In this document: one piece after another, positions 18,293 to 26,468 of the stretch
Numbering within the stretch: position 1 is the first letter of the stretch
Layout: each line of letters starts with the position of its first letter
NCBI RefSeq assembly: GCF_017599305.1
Contig: NZ_JAGFWR010000007.1
Location: forward strand, 62,001 to 126,000
Direction: 5' to 3'
DNA from: Micromonospora antibiotica
Lineage (GTDB): Bacteria > Actinomycetota > Actinomycetes > Mycobacteriales > Micromonosporaceae
DNA length: 64,000 nucleotides
Notes under the pieces: generated by a model
Databases searched by the model: none
Seen by the model: only the letters and a program-made list of their open reading frames with translations
Told to the model about the DNA's origin: nothing
Position numbers and translations under genes: made by a program

Positions 18293-19315
18293 GTGGCCCT
18301 CGCGCCGTCGGTGGCCACCCTCCGGGTCGCGGTGCGCCGTGCCCTGGCCGGGTTGCCCGCTGACGGGCCGGTGCTGGTGGCCTGCTCGGGCGGGCCGGAC
18401 TCGCTCGCCCTCGCCGTCGCCACCGCCTTCGTGACGTCCCGGCTCGGGCGGCGGGCCGCTCTGGTGACCGTCGACCACGGGTTGCAGGCCGGGTCGGCCG
18501 AACGTGCCGCCGCCGTCGCCGACTGGGCTGCGAGCGTCGGGTTCGATCCGGTCGAGGCGGTGCCGGTGACGGTGGCCGGCCGGCCGGGGGGCCCCGAGGC
18601 GGCCGCCAGGCAGGCCCGCTACCAGGCGCTCTCGGACGCCGCCCGCCGGTACCGGGCCAGTGCCGTCCTGCTCGGACACACCCGCGACGACCAGGCCGAG
18701 ACGGTGCTGCTGGCGCTCGCCCGGGGGGCCGGCCCGCGTGGGCTGGCCGGGATGCCCGCCCGGCGGGACCTGGCCGGGGTGCCGCTGCTGCGCCCCCTGC
18801 TCGACGTCACCCGGGCACAGACCCGCGACGCGTGCGCGGCGTCGGGCCTGACCCCGTGGCAGGACCCGCACAACACCGATCCGTCGTACGCGCGGGCCCG
18901 GGTCCGCGCCGACGTGCTGCCGGCCCTGGTCACCGCCCTCGGCGAGGGGGTCCTGGACAACCTGGCCCGGACAGCACGACTGCTCGCCGCCGACACCGCC
19001 GCCCTGGACGACCTGGCCGCCGCCGCCCTCGCCACCCCGCCACCCCCATCCGACGGGGCGGCAGTCGACCGGCCTCCCCTGCGGGACGGTGGGGGCTTGT
19101 CCGTCGTGGCGCTGGCCGGGTTGCCGGGGGCGGTCCGCAGCCGGGTGCTGCACGCCTGGGCGCGGGAGTTGGGGGCCCCACCCGGTGCGCTCTCCCACCG
19201 GCATGTGGACGCGCTGGACGCGCTGGTCACCGCCTGGCGGGGGCAGGGTGCGACGGCGCTGCCCGGCGGGGTACGCGTCGGCCGTCGGGGCGGCCGGCTG
19301 CTGCCCGTCGGCTGA
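18293..19315 (+). CDS. tilS: tRNA(Ile)-lysidine synthase
   Basis: N-type ATP pyrophosphatase that converts C34 of the CAU-anticodon isoleucine tRNA to lysidine, which is essential for AUA decoding. The P-loop SGGPDS follows LVAC early in the protein. Further conserved segments are VTVDHGLQ, LGHTRDDQAETVLLALARG and LLRPLL, and a C-terminal region extends to the stop. The GTG at 18293 gives MALAPSVATLRVAVRRAL-like residues, the N terminus expected for the family (340 residues). The frame is open further upstream through the 27-bp repeat, so starts at 18256 or 17957 cannot be excluded. The downstream partners hpt and ftsH are separated from it by ggt and a regulator. Confidence 0.9.
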   Translation: MALAPSVATLRVAVRRALAGLPADGPVLVACSGGPDSLALAVATAFVTSRLGRRAALVTVDHGLQAGSAERAAAVADWAASVGFDPVEAVPVTVAGRPGGPEAAARQARYQALSDAARRYRASAVLLGHTRDDQAETVLLALARGAGPRGLAGMPARRDLAGVPLLRPLLDVTRAQTRDACAASGLTPWQDPHNTDPSYARARVRADVLPALVTALGEGVLDNLARTARLLAADTAALDDLAAAALATPPPPSDGAAVDRPPLRDGGGLSVVALAGLPGAVRSRVLHAWARELGAPPGALSHRHVDALDALVTAWRGQGATALPGGVRVGRRGGRLLPVG

Positions 19316-19440
19316 GCACATCCGATCGGGGTCCGTCGGCTGAGCGTGCCCGAGTGGGCGACCCGTCGGCTGGACGCCTCCCGAGTGGGACCCGTTGGCT
19401 GGGCGCGTGCCGAGTGGGGACCCGTTGGCTGGCTGAGTGC
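19306..19440 (+). repeat. Degenerate ~30-bp repeat overlapping the tilS stop
   Basis: Four to five imperfect units with the shared core GTCGGCTGAGC / GTTGGCTGGGCG and CGAGTGGGGACCC. The first unit includes the tilS stop codon (GGCTGAGC). Confidence 0.6.
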
Positions 19441-19471
19441 GCCTCAGGCAGGGTGACCGGGGGCGGGGGAG

Positions 19472-19534
19472 TGATCAGATTGCGTTTTTGAGCATTCGGG
19501 CCGGCGTGTCGTCTCCATTTTCGCAATCTGATCA
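19472..19534. repeat. Palindromic element, 13-bp arms
   Basis: Perfect inverted repeat TGATCAGATTGCG (19472-19484) and CGCAATCTGATCA (19522-19534) around a 37-base spacer that contains ATTCGGGCC. The AT-rich arms contrast with the surrounding GC. It resembles the palindrome inside midA at 52218-52284 (both arms begin with TGATCA, both loops contain TTCGGGCC). It could act as a terminator after tilS or be a small mobile-type palindromic element. Confidence 0.75.
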
Positions 19535-19540
19535 TGATGT

Positions 19541-19603
19541 GCCGAGCGCCGAGCGCCGAGCGCCGAGCGCCGAGCGCCGAGCGCCGAGCGCCGAGCGCCG
19601 AGG
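19541..19603 (+). repeat. Heptamer tandem repeat (GCCGAGC), nine copies
   Basis: Eight perfect and one imperfect 7-base units run from 19541 to 19603, 66 bases before the gamma-glutamyltransferase start. The unit is not a multiple of three and lies in non-coding DNA. Confidence 0.95.
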
Positions 19604-19669
19604 CGCCCGTGCAGCGGTGTGGCCGCGTACCCGTGGGGGTGGGTTGGGGTGGTGCGGTAGACAGGGCTG

Positions 19670-21298
19670 ATGGCGTACCCCCGCAGTGCCCTGTTCGCCC
19701 CGCACGGTGCCGTCTCGACCAGCCACCCGCTCGCGGCGGCGGCGGGCCTGGCCGTGCTGCGGCGCGGCGGCAACGCCGTCGACGCGGCGCTGGCCACCGC
19801 GATCACGTTGACCGTGGTGCAGCCGCCGTCCAACGACATCGGTGGTGACCTGTTCGCCATCGTCTGGGACGGCGACCGGCTGCACGGTCTCGCCGCCGCC
19901 GGGCGGTCACCGGCCGCGCTGACCCGGGAGGTGGTGCTGGCCGCCACCGGCGGGGCGGCGGCGGAACCGGTGGCCGCGCTCGGTGGCGCGCAGGCGGCCG
20001 GGCCGGCGATGCCCGCCCGGGGCTGGCTGCCGGTGACGGTGCCGGGTGCGCCGGCCGGCTGGCGGGACCTGCACGACCGGTTCGGTGTGCTGCCCTTCGC
20101 CGACCTGTTCACCGATGCGGTCGGGTACGCCGAGCATGGCCACCCGGTCTCCACCGGCACCGCCGCCACCTGGGCCCGGGCACTGGCGCAGCCGGTGCCG
20201 ACGGGTGCCGAGTTCACCGAGTTCGACCGGGTCTTCACGGTGGGGGGTCGGGCACCCCGGCCGGGTGAACGCTGGCGCAATCCGGCGGCGGCCCGGACGC
20301 TGCGGCTGATCGCCGCCACCGGCGCGGAGGACTTCTACCGGGGTGCGATCGCGGACGAGCTGGACCGGCACGCCGCCCGGACCGGTGGCTTCCTCACCGC
20401 CGCCGACCTGGCCGCGCACACCTCGACCTGGGTCGACCCGGTCAGCGTCAGCTACCGGGGGCACGAGGTGTGGGAGCTGCCGCCGCCGGGGCAGGGGCTG
20501 GCGGCGCTGCAGGCGCTGGGCGTCCTCGACGGGCTCGACCCGGTCGCCGACCCGGTGGACCGGGTGCACCGCCAGGTGGAGGCGGTGAAGCTCGGCTTCG
20601 CCGACGCGCACGCGCACGTGGCCGACCCGGACCGGGCCGACGTGCCGACCGCCGGCCTGCTCGACCCGGGCTACCTGGCGGCGCGGCGGGCGCTGCTCAC
20701 CGACCGGGCCGGCGACCCGGTGGCCGGCACGCCCGAGCGGGGCGGCACCGTCTACCTCTGCACGGCCGACGCCGACGGGCTGATGGTCAGCCTGATCCAG
20801 TCCACCTACCTGGGGTTCGGTTCCCGGGTGGTGTTGCCCGGCCACGGTTTCGTCCTGCAGAACCGGGGCACCGGTTTCCGGCTCGACCCGGGTCATCCCA
20901 ACGTGGTGGGGCCGGCCAAGCGGCCCTTCCACACGATCATCCCGGGCTTCCTGACCCGCGACGGGGCACCGGTCGGGCCGTTCGGGGTGATGGGCGGGCA
21001 CATGCAGCCGCAGGGGCACGTCCAACTGGTCGCCGCGACCGTCGACGCCGGCCTCGATCCGCAGGCCGCCCTGGACGCCCCCCGCTGGTACTGGCACGCC
21101 GGCCGGACCCTGCTCGTCGAGCCGGCCCTGGCGGCGGAACCCGGCCTGGTCGCGGGGTTGCGCGCCCGGGGCCACGAGGTCACCGTCGCCGACGAGCCGT
21201 CGGTCTTCGGGTACGGCCAGGCGCTGTGGCGTGACCCGGCCGGCGGCTGGGTGGTCGGCGCGGAGCCCCGGGTCGACGGCGCGGCGCTGGGCTACTGA
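19670..21298 (+). CDS. ggt: Gamma-glutamyltransferase family protein
   Basis: Ntn-hydrolase of the gamma-glutamyltranspeptidase family, 542 residues, expected to self-cleave and transfer or hydrolyse gamma-glutamyl groups such as glutathione-type peptides. Visible family blocks are AVSTSHPLAAAAGLAVLRRGGNAVDAA (start of large subunit, shortened here as GGNAVDAA), SNDIGGDLF, and the cleavage-site region with Thr360 in RGGTVYLCTADADG followed by VSLIQSTYLGFGS. The usual TTH at the cleavage site is GTV here, so the nucleophile assignment is tentative. There is no signal peptide, so it is probably cytoplasmic. It lies between tilS and hpt, where other actinobacteria often have no gene, suggesting a later insertion. 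Confidence 0.85.
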   Translation: MAYPRSALFAPHGAVSTSHPLAAAAGLAVLRRGGNAVDAALATAITLTVVQPPSNDIGGDLFAIVWDGDRLHGLAAAGRSPAALTREVVLAATGGAAAEPVAALGGAQAAGPAMPARGWLPVTVPGAPAGWRDLHDRFGVLPFADLFTDAVGYAEHGHPVSTGTAATWARALAQPVPTGAEFTEFDRVFTVGGRAPRPGERWRNPAAARTLRLIAATGAEDFYRGAIADELDRHAARTGGFLTAADLAAHTSTWVDPVSVSYRGHEVWELPPPGQGLAALQALGVLDGLDPVADPVDRVHRQVEAVKLGFADAHAHVADPDRADVPTAGLLDPGYLAARRALLTDRAGDPVAGTPERGGTVYLCTADADGLMVSLIQSTYLGFGSRVVLPGHGFVLQNRGTGFRLDPGHPNVVGPAKRPFHTIIPGFLTRDGAPVGPFGVMGGHMQPQGHVQLVAATVDAGLDPQAALDAPRWYWHAGRTLLVEPALAAEPGLVAGLRARGHEVTVADEPSVFGYGQALWRDPAGGWVVGAEPRVDGAALGY

Positions 21299-21326
21299 CC
21301 CCGGCGCTGCCCCCGGGGGCGGCGGC

Positions 21327-22292
21327 TCAGGCGGTGGGGACCCGGTCGCGGAAGGTGGTGCGGTAGCCCTGCGGGGTGGTGCCGACCCGGCGGGCGAAGT
21401 GGTGGCGCAGGGCGGCGGCGTCGGGGAACCCCGAGCGGGCGGCGACGCTCTCCACGCTGAGCCGGGTCTCCTCCAGCAGCCGACGGGCCAGCAGCACCCG
21501 CTGGTTGGTGAGCCAGTCGTGCGGAGTGGTGCCGGTCTCGGCCCGGAACCGGCGGGCGAATGTCCGCGGTGACATGCCGGCGCGGGCGGCCAGCTCGTCC
21601 ACGGTGGTCGGCCGGTCCAGGTGCCCCACCAGCCAGCTCAGCACCGGTTCGAGGGTGGGGGCGTCGGGGGTGGCCGGGATCGGCGCCTCGACGTACTGGG
21701 ACTGGCCGCCGTCGCGGTGCGGGGGGACCACCATCCGCCGGGCGAGCCGGGTGGCGGTGCCCGAACCGTGTTCCTGGCGTACCAGGTGCAGGCAGGCGTC
21801 GATGCCGGCGGCGGTGCCGGCGCTGGTCAGCACCGGCCCGTCGGCCACGTAGAGGCTGTCGCACCGGACCCGGGCCGAGGGGTGGCGGCGTTGCAGCTCG
21901 TCGACGTACTTCCAGTGGGTGGTGCACTCCCGGCCGTCGAGCAGGCCGGCCGCACCGAGCACGAACGCCGCGGAGCAGACGCTGAACACGTACGCCCCCC
22001 GGTCGGCAGCGCGGCGCAGCGCGGCCAGCACCGCCTCGGGCAGCTCACCGTCGCCGTGGGTGTACGCGGGCACCGCGACCAGGTCGGCGTCGTCGACCGG
22101 GGCGAGGTCGGCGTGCGGGGTGAGGCCGAAGCCGGAGGCGGTGCGCACCGGGTCGCCGTCGGCGGTGCAGACGGTGAACCGGTAGCCGGGGAAACCGTCG
22201 TCGGTGCGGTCGGTGCCGAAGACCTCGGTGAGCACGCCCAGCTCGAAGACGGCCACCTGGTCCAGTGCGATGACGGCCACCGATCGGATCAT
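21327..22292 (-). CDS. GlxA-family transcriptional regulator (DJ-1/PfpI + AraC HTH)
   Basis: A 321-residue regulator with an N-terminal class I glutamine amidotransferase-like (DJ-1/PfpI) domain and a C-terminal AraC-type double helix-turn-helix. The N domain shows FELGVLTEVF and the nucleophile-elbow-like FSVCSAAFVLGAAGLL. The C domain shows LAARAGMSPRTFARRF and the second helix VAARSGFPDAAALRHHF. Its start is the ATG at 22292. This is the same architecture as AdpA-type activators, but its target is unknown. It is convergent with the gamma-glutamyltransferase gene (28-nt gap). Inverted TGGCAG half-sites upstream may be its own operator. Confidence 0.9.
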   Translation of the reverse strand: MIRSVAVIALDQVAVFELGVLTEVFGTDRTDDGFPGYRFTVCTADGDPVRTASGFGLTPHADLAPVDDADLVAVPAYTHGDGELPEAVLAALRRAADRGAYVFSVCSAAFVLGAAGLLDGRECTTHWKYVDELQRRHPSARVRCDSLYVADGPVLTSAGTAAGIDACLHLVRQEHGSGTATRLARRMVVPPHRDGGQSQYVEAPIPATPDAPTLEPVLSWLVGHLDRPTTVDELAARAGMSPRTFARRFRAETGTTPHDWLTNQRVLLARRLLEETRLSVESVAARSGFPDAAALRHHFARRVGTTPQGYRTTFRDRVPTA

Positions 22293-22312
22293 GTGACGAG
22301 GGTAACCGCAGG

Positions 22313-22351
22313 AGTGGCAGAAAATCGAGGGGGTATGGCATTGCTGCCACT
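22313..22351. promoter_or_regulatory. Inverted TGGCAG half-sites upstream of the GlxA-type regulator
   Basis: AGTGGCAG (22313-22320) and CTGCCACT (22344-22351) form an 8-bp inverted repeat with a 23-base spacer, starting 21 bases upstream of the regulator's ATG. TGGC half-sites are typical of AdpA/GlxA-class regulators, so autoregulation is plausible but inferred. Confidence 0.4.
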
Positions 22352-22442
22352 GTCCGGGGCTGGCGTGGGGGCGGAAACTGGTAGCAGTCCGGTGCGCGCC
22401 GGCGGCGAAAACCACTCAGATCCCCGGAAAGTGAGCGCCGCC

Positions 22443-22580
22443 ATGCAGTTCCTGTTGTTCCTGCTCTTCATCGTCGCGCTGGCCGTCGCCTCGGCGGTCG
22501 GCCTGACCGCCGACACCCGTGACTCCGCCGACTGGAAGCCCACCGAGGACGGTCGCCGCTGGCGGTCCCGCGCCTGCTGA
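22443..22580 (+). CDS. Small single-pass membrane protein (45 aa), hypothetical
   Basis: A short open frame encoding an N-terminal hydrophobic helix (QFLLFLLFIVALAVASAVG) followed by a charged tail of about 25 residues. A GGAAA stretch lies upstream, and the GTG at 22431 is an alternative in-frame start. Third-position GC is high across the frame, consistent with coding. It lies between the divergent GlxA-type regulator and hpt. I do not recognise a family. Confidence 0.55.
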   Translation: MQFLLFLLFIVALAVASAVGLTADTRDSADWKPTEDGRRWRSRAC

Positions 22581-22680
22581 GGTGGTTGCTCCCGGTGTGC
22601 CGGAAAAAACCGTGGCGGGGTCGCGCCGAAAGGTGCGGCCCCGCCGACGCGGGTCGGCCGGCGTACGGCAGGCTAGGAGC

Positions 22681-23256
22681 ATGGCTGACGGCTCCTGGTA
22701 CGACGCCGACATCGATCACGTGATCATCTCCGAGGCACAGATCCGCGAGAAAACGGCGGAGCTGGCCAAGCAGGTCTCGGCGGACTATGCCGGGGTCACC
22801 GACGGGCTCCTGCTCGTCTGCGTACTCAAGGGCGCGGTCATGTTCATGGCCGACTTCGCCAGGGCGTTGGGCCGCCAGGGTCCACCCGTGGAGCTGGACT
22901 TCATGGCCATCTCCTCGTACGGCCAGGGCACCACCTCCTCCGGCGTGGTGCGCATCCTCAAGGACCTGGACCGGGACATCGCCGGTCGGCACGTGGTGGT
23001 GGTCGAGGACATCGTCGACTCCGGCCTGACCCTGTCCTGGCTGCTGCGCTACCTGGAGTCCCGGTCGGCGGCCAGCGTCGAGGTGGTGGCCCTGTTCCGT
23101 AAACCGGAGGCGGTGAAGGTCACGGTCCCGGTGAAGTACGTCGGCTTCGACATCCCCACCGAGTTCGTGGTCGGCTACGGCCTGGACTTCGGTGAGCGCT
23201 ACCGCGAGCTGCCGTACGTCGGTGTGCTCAAGCCCGAGGTCTACGCCCGGGCCTGA
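22681..23256 (+). CDS. hpt: Hypoxanthine phosphoribosyltransferase
   Basis: Purine salvage enzyme of 191 residues that converts hypoxanthine or guanine plus PRPP to IMP or GMP. The PRPP-binding motif VVVVEDIVDSGLTL is intact. The LLLVCVLKGAVMFMADF loop and the FMAISSYG segment (flexible loop region) match the family, and VKYVGFDIPTEFVVGYGLDF near the C terminus is the base-binding region. The ATG has AGGAG very close upstream (CTAGGAGCATG). In actinobacteria hpt usually follows tilS and precedes ftsH; here ggt and the regulator intervene on the tilS side. Confidence 0.96.
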   Translation: MADGSWYDADIDHVIISEAQIREKTAELAKQVSADYAGVTDGLLLVCVLKGAVMFMADFARALGRQGPPVELDFMAISSYGQGTTSSGVVRILKDLDRDIAGRHVVVVEDIVDSGLTLSWLLRYLESRSAASVEVVALFRKPEAVKVTVPVKYVGFDIPTEFVVGYGLDFGERYRELPYVGVLKPEVYARA

Positions 23257-23681
23257 ACTTCCGCTCGTATCGGTCGTCATCGAGCGGACGTTCAGCGGGC
23301 TCCCAGCCAATCCGACTACGGTAGGGACGGGTGGCGTGGGGGCAGCTCCGCGCCCGGCACCCCGACCCGCGTGACCGGGCGGTCGACGGAGCCGGTGCGC
23401 AGTTCCCCGCCACGTCGGCTGAGACCCCGGTTCGCCGTCCACGCGGGCGCCGGGCTCGCAGGCTCGCAACTCGGGGTCACGAATGTGCCCGACTGCGGGG
23501 CTCGCAAGCTCGCACCTGGCGCGCACGGTGTACCGTCGAATGACCGCGGTGCGGCAGTTCGCGCGCCCCGGGGTCGAGGCCGGCCCGCACGGCGGCTCGA
23601 CGCCGCCTCCGGCGGCGACACCATTCAGACGGTCAGGACGTCGATCAGGAGGATGCGGGCGCCTCGGCGCTCGACAACAGC
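23257..23681. other. 425-bp intergenic region between hpt and ftsH
   Basis: No gene seen. An 8-bp stem (TCCGCTCG / CGAGCGGA, 23260-23288, 13-base loop) just after the hpt stop may terminate transcription. Bases 23491-23516 hold a reversed copy of the GAGCCCCGCAGTC cassette found before panC, opuCB and nadC. GCTCGCA direct repeats flank it (about 23455-23515). A TACGGT at 23317 could be a -10 element for ftsH. No clear ribosome binding site precedes ftsH. Confidence 0.5.
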
Positions 23682-25688
23682 ATGGAACGTACGCGTTTCT
23701 TCCGCCGACCGGTGGTCTGGATCATCCTGGTCATCCTCGGCGCCGTTGTGCTCAGTCAGCTGTTCACCGCTGGTCCCAGCTACCACCGGGTGGACACTTC
23801 CGTTGCGCTCGACCAACTGCACACCGCCAAGATCAACAAGGTCGTCTTCCAGGACAAGGAGCAGACGCTCCAGCTCAACCTGGCCGAGAAGACCAAGTTC
23901 GGCGACACCACGACCGACCGGATCGAGGCCCAGTTCCCCTACCAGGCCGGCGAGCAGGTCTGGAACGAGGTCCTCGATGCCAAGGCGGCCAACCGGGTCA
24001 CCGGCCCGGCGGACGCCAAGGTGTCGTCCGACAGCATCTGGGTGAGCCTGCTGGTCAACCTGCTGCCCATCGCGCTGCTCGTGCTCCTGCTGCTGTTCTT
24101 CATGTCGCAGATGCAGGGCGGCGGCTCCCGGGTGCTCAACTTCGGCAAGTCCAAGGCGAAGATGATCACCAAGGACACCCCGAAGACGACCTTCGCGGAC
24201 GTGGCCGGGGCCGAGGAGGCGGTGGAGGAACTCCACGAGATCAAGGACTTCCTCCAGAACCCCGCGAAATACCAGGCCCTGGGCGCCAAGATCCCGAAGG
24301 GCGTACTGCTCTTCGGCCCGCCCGGTACCGGTAAGACGCTGCTGGCCCGCGCCGTCGCCGGCGAGGCCGGGGTGCCGTTCTACTCGATCTCCGGCTCGGA
24401 CTTCGTGGAGATGTTCGTCGGTGTCGGCGCCAGCCGGGTCCGCGACCTCTTCGAGCAGGCCAAGGCGAACGCCCCGGCGATCGTCTTCGTCGACGAGATC
24501 GACGCCGTGGGCCGGCACCGTGGCGCCGGCATGGGCGGCGGCCACGACGAGCGGGAGCAGACCCTCAACCAGCTGCTCGTCGAGATGGACGGCTTCGACA
24601 CCAAGGGCGGGGTCATCCTGATCGCCGCCACCAACCGACCGGACATCCTCGACCCGGCGCTGCTGCGTCCGGGCCGGTTCGACCGGCAGATCCCCGTCGA
24701 CGCCCCCGACATGGAGGGCCGCAAGGCGATCCTGCGGGTGCACGCCAAGGGCAAGCCGTTCACCCCCGACGTCGACCTCGACGCGGTCGCCCGGCGTACC
24801 CCCGGCTTCTCCGGGGCCGACCTGGCCAACGTGATCAACGAGTCCGCGCTGCTCACCGCCCGCAAGGAACAGCGGGCGATCAGCAACGACTCGCTGGAGG
24901 AGTCGATCGACCGGGTGATCGCCGGGCCGCAGCGCCGGACCCGGGTGATGAGCGACCAGGAAAAGAAGATCACCGCGTACCACGAGGGTGGGCACGCGCT
25001 GGTCGCCTGGGCGCTGCCGCACGCCGCGCCGGTGCACAAGGTGACCATCCTGTCCCGGGGTCGTTCGCTGGGGCACACCCTGGTCCTGCCGACCGAGGAC
25101 AAGTACACCCAGACCCGGGCCGAGATGATCGACACCCTGGCGTACGCGCTGGGCGGTCGGGCCGCCGAGGAACTCGTCTTCCACGAGCCCACCACCGGCG
25201 CCGGCAACGACATCGAGAAGGCCACCCAGTTGGCCCGCGCGATGATCACGCAGTACGGCATGAGCTCGAAGCTCGGCGCGATCAAGTACGGCACCAGCGG
25301 GGACGAGCCGTTCCTCGGCCGCAACATGGGCCACGAGCGGGACTACTCCGACTCGGTCGCCGCCGAGATCGACGGCGAGATGCGGGCCCTGATCGAGCTG
25401 GCCCACGACGAGGCCTGGGAGATCCTGGTGGAATACCGGGACGTCCTGGACAACATGGTCCTGGAGCTGATGGAGAAGGAAACCCTCTCCACCGCCGACA
25501 TGGCCCGGATCTGCTCCCGGGTGGTCAAGCGCCCGCCGATGGCCCCGTACAACGGCTTCGGCAAGCGCCTGCCCTCCACCGAGCCGCCGGTGCTCACCCC
25601 GGCCGAGAAGGAGAAGCTCAAGGCGCAAGCCACCGCGGACGGCATCTCCGTCGGCGGCTCCTCGAACAACTCGGACGGTCTGCACTGA
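23682..25688 (+). CDS. ftsH: ATP-dependent zinc metalloprotease FtsH
   Basis: Membrane-bound AAA+ protease of 668 residues that degrades unassembled membrane proteins and regulatory proteins. Two N-terminal membrane helices (about 11-27 and 108-125) flank an extracytoplasmic domain. The AAA module has Walker A GPPGTGKT, Walker [12 protein letters not shown] and the second region of homology ending [11 protein letters not shown]. The M41 protease domain has the zinc site HEGGH and the third ligand region further on. The C-terminal tail is Gly/Ser/Asn-rich. Its TGA overlaps a CTG that appears to be the start of folE. The ftsH-folE linkage is conserved in actinobacteria. Confidence 0.97.
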   Translation: MERTRFFRRPVVWIILVILGAVVLSQLFTAGPSYHRVDTSVALDQLHTAKINKVVFQDKEQTLQLNLAEKTKFGDTTTDRIEAQFPYQAGEQVWNEVLDAKAANRVTGPADAKVSSDSIWVSLLVNLLPIALLVLLLLFFMSQMQGGGSRVLNFGKSKAKMITKDTPKTTFADVAGAEEAVEELHEIKDFLQNPAKYQALGAKIPKGVLLFGPPGTGKTLLARAVAGEAGVPFYSISGSDFVEMFVGVGASRVRDLFEQAKANAPAIVFVDEIDAVGRHRGAGMGGGHDEREQTLNQLLVEMDGFDTKGGVILIAATNRPDILDPALLRPGRFDRQIPVDAPDMEGRKAILRVHAKGKPFTPDVDLDAVARRTPGFSGADLANVINESALLTARKEQRAISNDSLEESIDRVIAGPQRRTRVMSDQEKKITAYHEGGHALVAWALPHAAPVHKVTILSRGRSLGHTLVLPTEDKYTQTRAEMIDTLAYALGGRAAEELVFHEPTTGAGNDIEKATQLARAMITQYGMSSKLGAIKYGTSGDEPFLGRNMGHERDYSDSVAAEIDGEMRALIELAHDEAWEILVEYRDVLDNMVLELMEKETLSTADMARICSRVVKRPPMAPYNGFGKRLPSTEPPVLTPAEKEKLKAQATADGISVGGSSNNSDGLH

Positions 25689-26386
25689 ACACCGACGCCG
25701 CGGCCAGCCCCGACAACGCGGGGCTGGCCGCCTCGTCCACCGAGCCCGGTGACGAGGCGCTCGACCACGTCGCCGCCCGACTGATCAGCGGCAAGCTCAA
25801 CGGTCGCCCGATCGAGGACACCATGGACCTCGGCCGGATCGAGAAGGCGGTCCGCGAGATCCTCATCGCCGTCGGCGAGGACCCGGACCGGGACGGTCTC
25901 CAGCAGACCCCGGCCCGGGTCGCCCGGGCGTACGCCGAACTCTTCGCCGGCCTGCGGGTCGACCCGGCCCAGGTGCTCAGCACCACCTTCGAGGCCAACC
26001 ACGAGGAGTTGGTACTCGTCCGGGACATCGACGTGATGAGCCTCTGTGAGCACCACCTGCTGCCGTTCCGGGGCAGCGCGCACATCGGCTACATCCCCGG
26101 CCCCGACGGCCGGATCACCGGCCTGTCCAAGCTGGCCCGACTGGTCGAGGTCTTCGCCCGCCGCCCGCAGGTGCAGGAGCGGCTCACCTCGCAGATCGCC
26201 GACCTGCTGATGAGCCGACTGCAACCGCGCGGCGTCATCGTGATACTCGAATGCGAGCACATGTGCATGGCCATGCGCGGCATCCAGAAGAGCGGCGCCA
26301 AGACCATCACCTCGGCCGTGCGCGGCGTGCTCCAGCACGACGCGAAGTCCCGCGCCGAGGCGATGTCACTGATCATCCCCCGCTGA
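25685..26386 (+). CDS. folE: GTP cyclohydrolase I, apparently initiated at CTG
   Basis: First enzyme of folate synthesis, converting GTP to dihydroneopterin triphosphate. The zinc ligands are in LCEHHLLPF and in the later ECEHMCMAM region, and the substrate-binding QxxP-type [12 protein letters not shown] block is present. The nearest standard start is ATG 25823 (187 residues). However, the same frame is open back to the ftsH stop with near-uniform G/C third positions and a plausible N-terminal extension ([15 protein letters not shown]). No ATG, GTG or TTG occurs in that stretch. The only start reaching it is CTG 25685, in a CTGA overlap with the ftsH stop, with GGACGG six bases upstream. I therefore place the start there (233 residues); 25823 remains the alternative. 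Confidence 0.9.
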   Translation: MNTDAAASPDNAGLAASSTEPGDEALDHVAARLISGKLNGRPIEDTMDLGRIEKAVREILIAVGEDPDRDGLQQTPARVARAYAELFAGLRVDPAQVLSTTFEANHEELVLVRDIDVMSLCEHHLLPFRGSAHIGYIPGPDGRITGLSKLARLVEVFARRPQVQERLTSQIADLLMSRLQPRGVIVILECEHMCMAMRGIQKSGAKTITSAVRGVLQHDAKSRAEAMSLIIPR

Positions 26387-26445
26387 GCCCTGAGCCCTGA
26401 GCCCTGAGCCCTGAGCCCTGAGCCCTGAGCCCTGAGCCCTGAGCC
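26384..26445 (+). repeat. Heptamer tandem repeat (TGAGCCC), almost nine copies, starting at the folE stop
   Basis: Eight perfect 7-base units and a partial ninth begin exactly with the TGA of folE. It marks the boundary between the folate gene and the leftward secretion-like block. Confidence 0.95.
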
Positions 26446-26468
26446 GGGGTGCGGGCCGGGGCCGGGGG

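Noticed and set aside
22313..22351. Assignment of the inverted TGGCAG sites as AdpA boxes.
   Set aside because: The fifth base and the following positions do not fit the TGGCSNGWWY consensus on either strand, so only a generic operator candidate is reported.
23257..23681. Small genes in the hpt-ftsH gap (several short open frames).
   Set aside because: Frames are short, lack ribosome binding sites, overlap repeats and give Arg/Pro-rich translations; none shows coding-type third-position bias distinct from the other frames.
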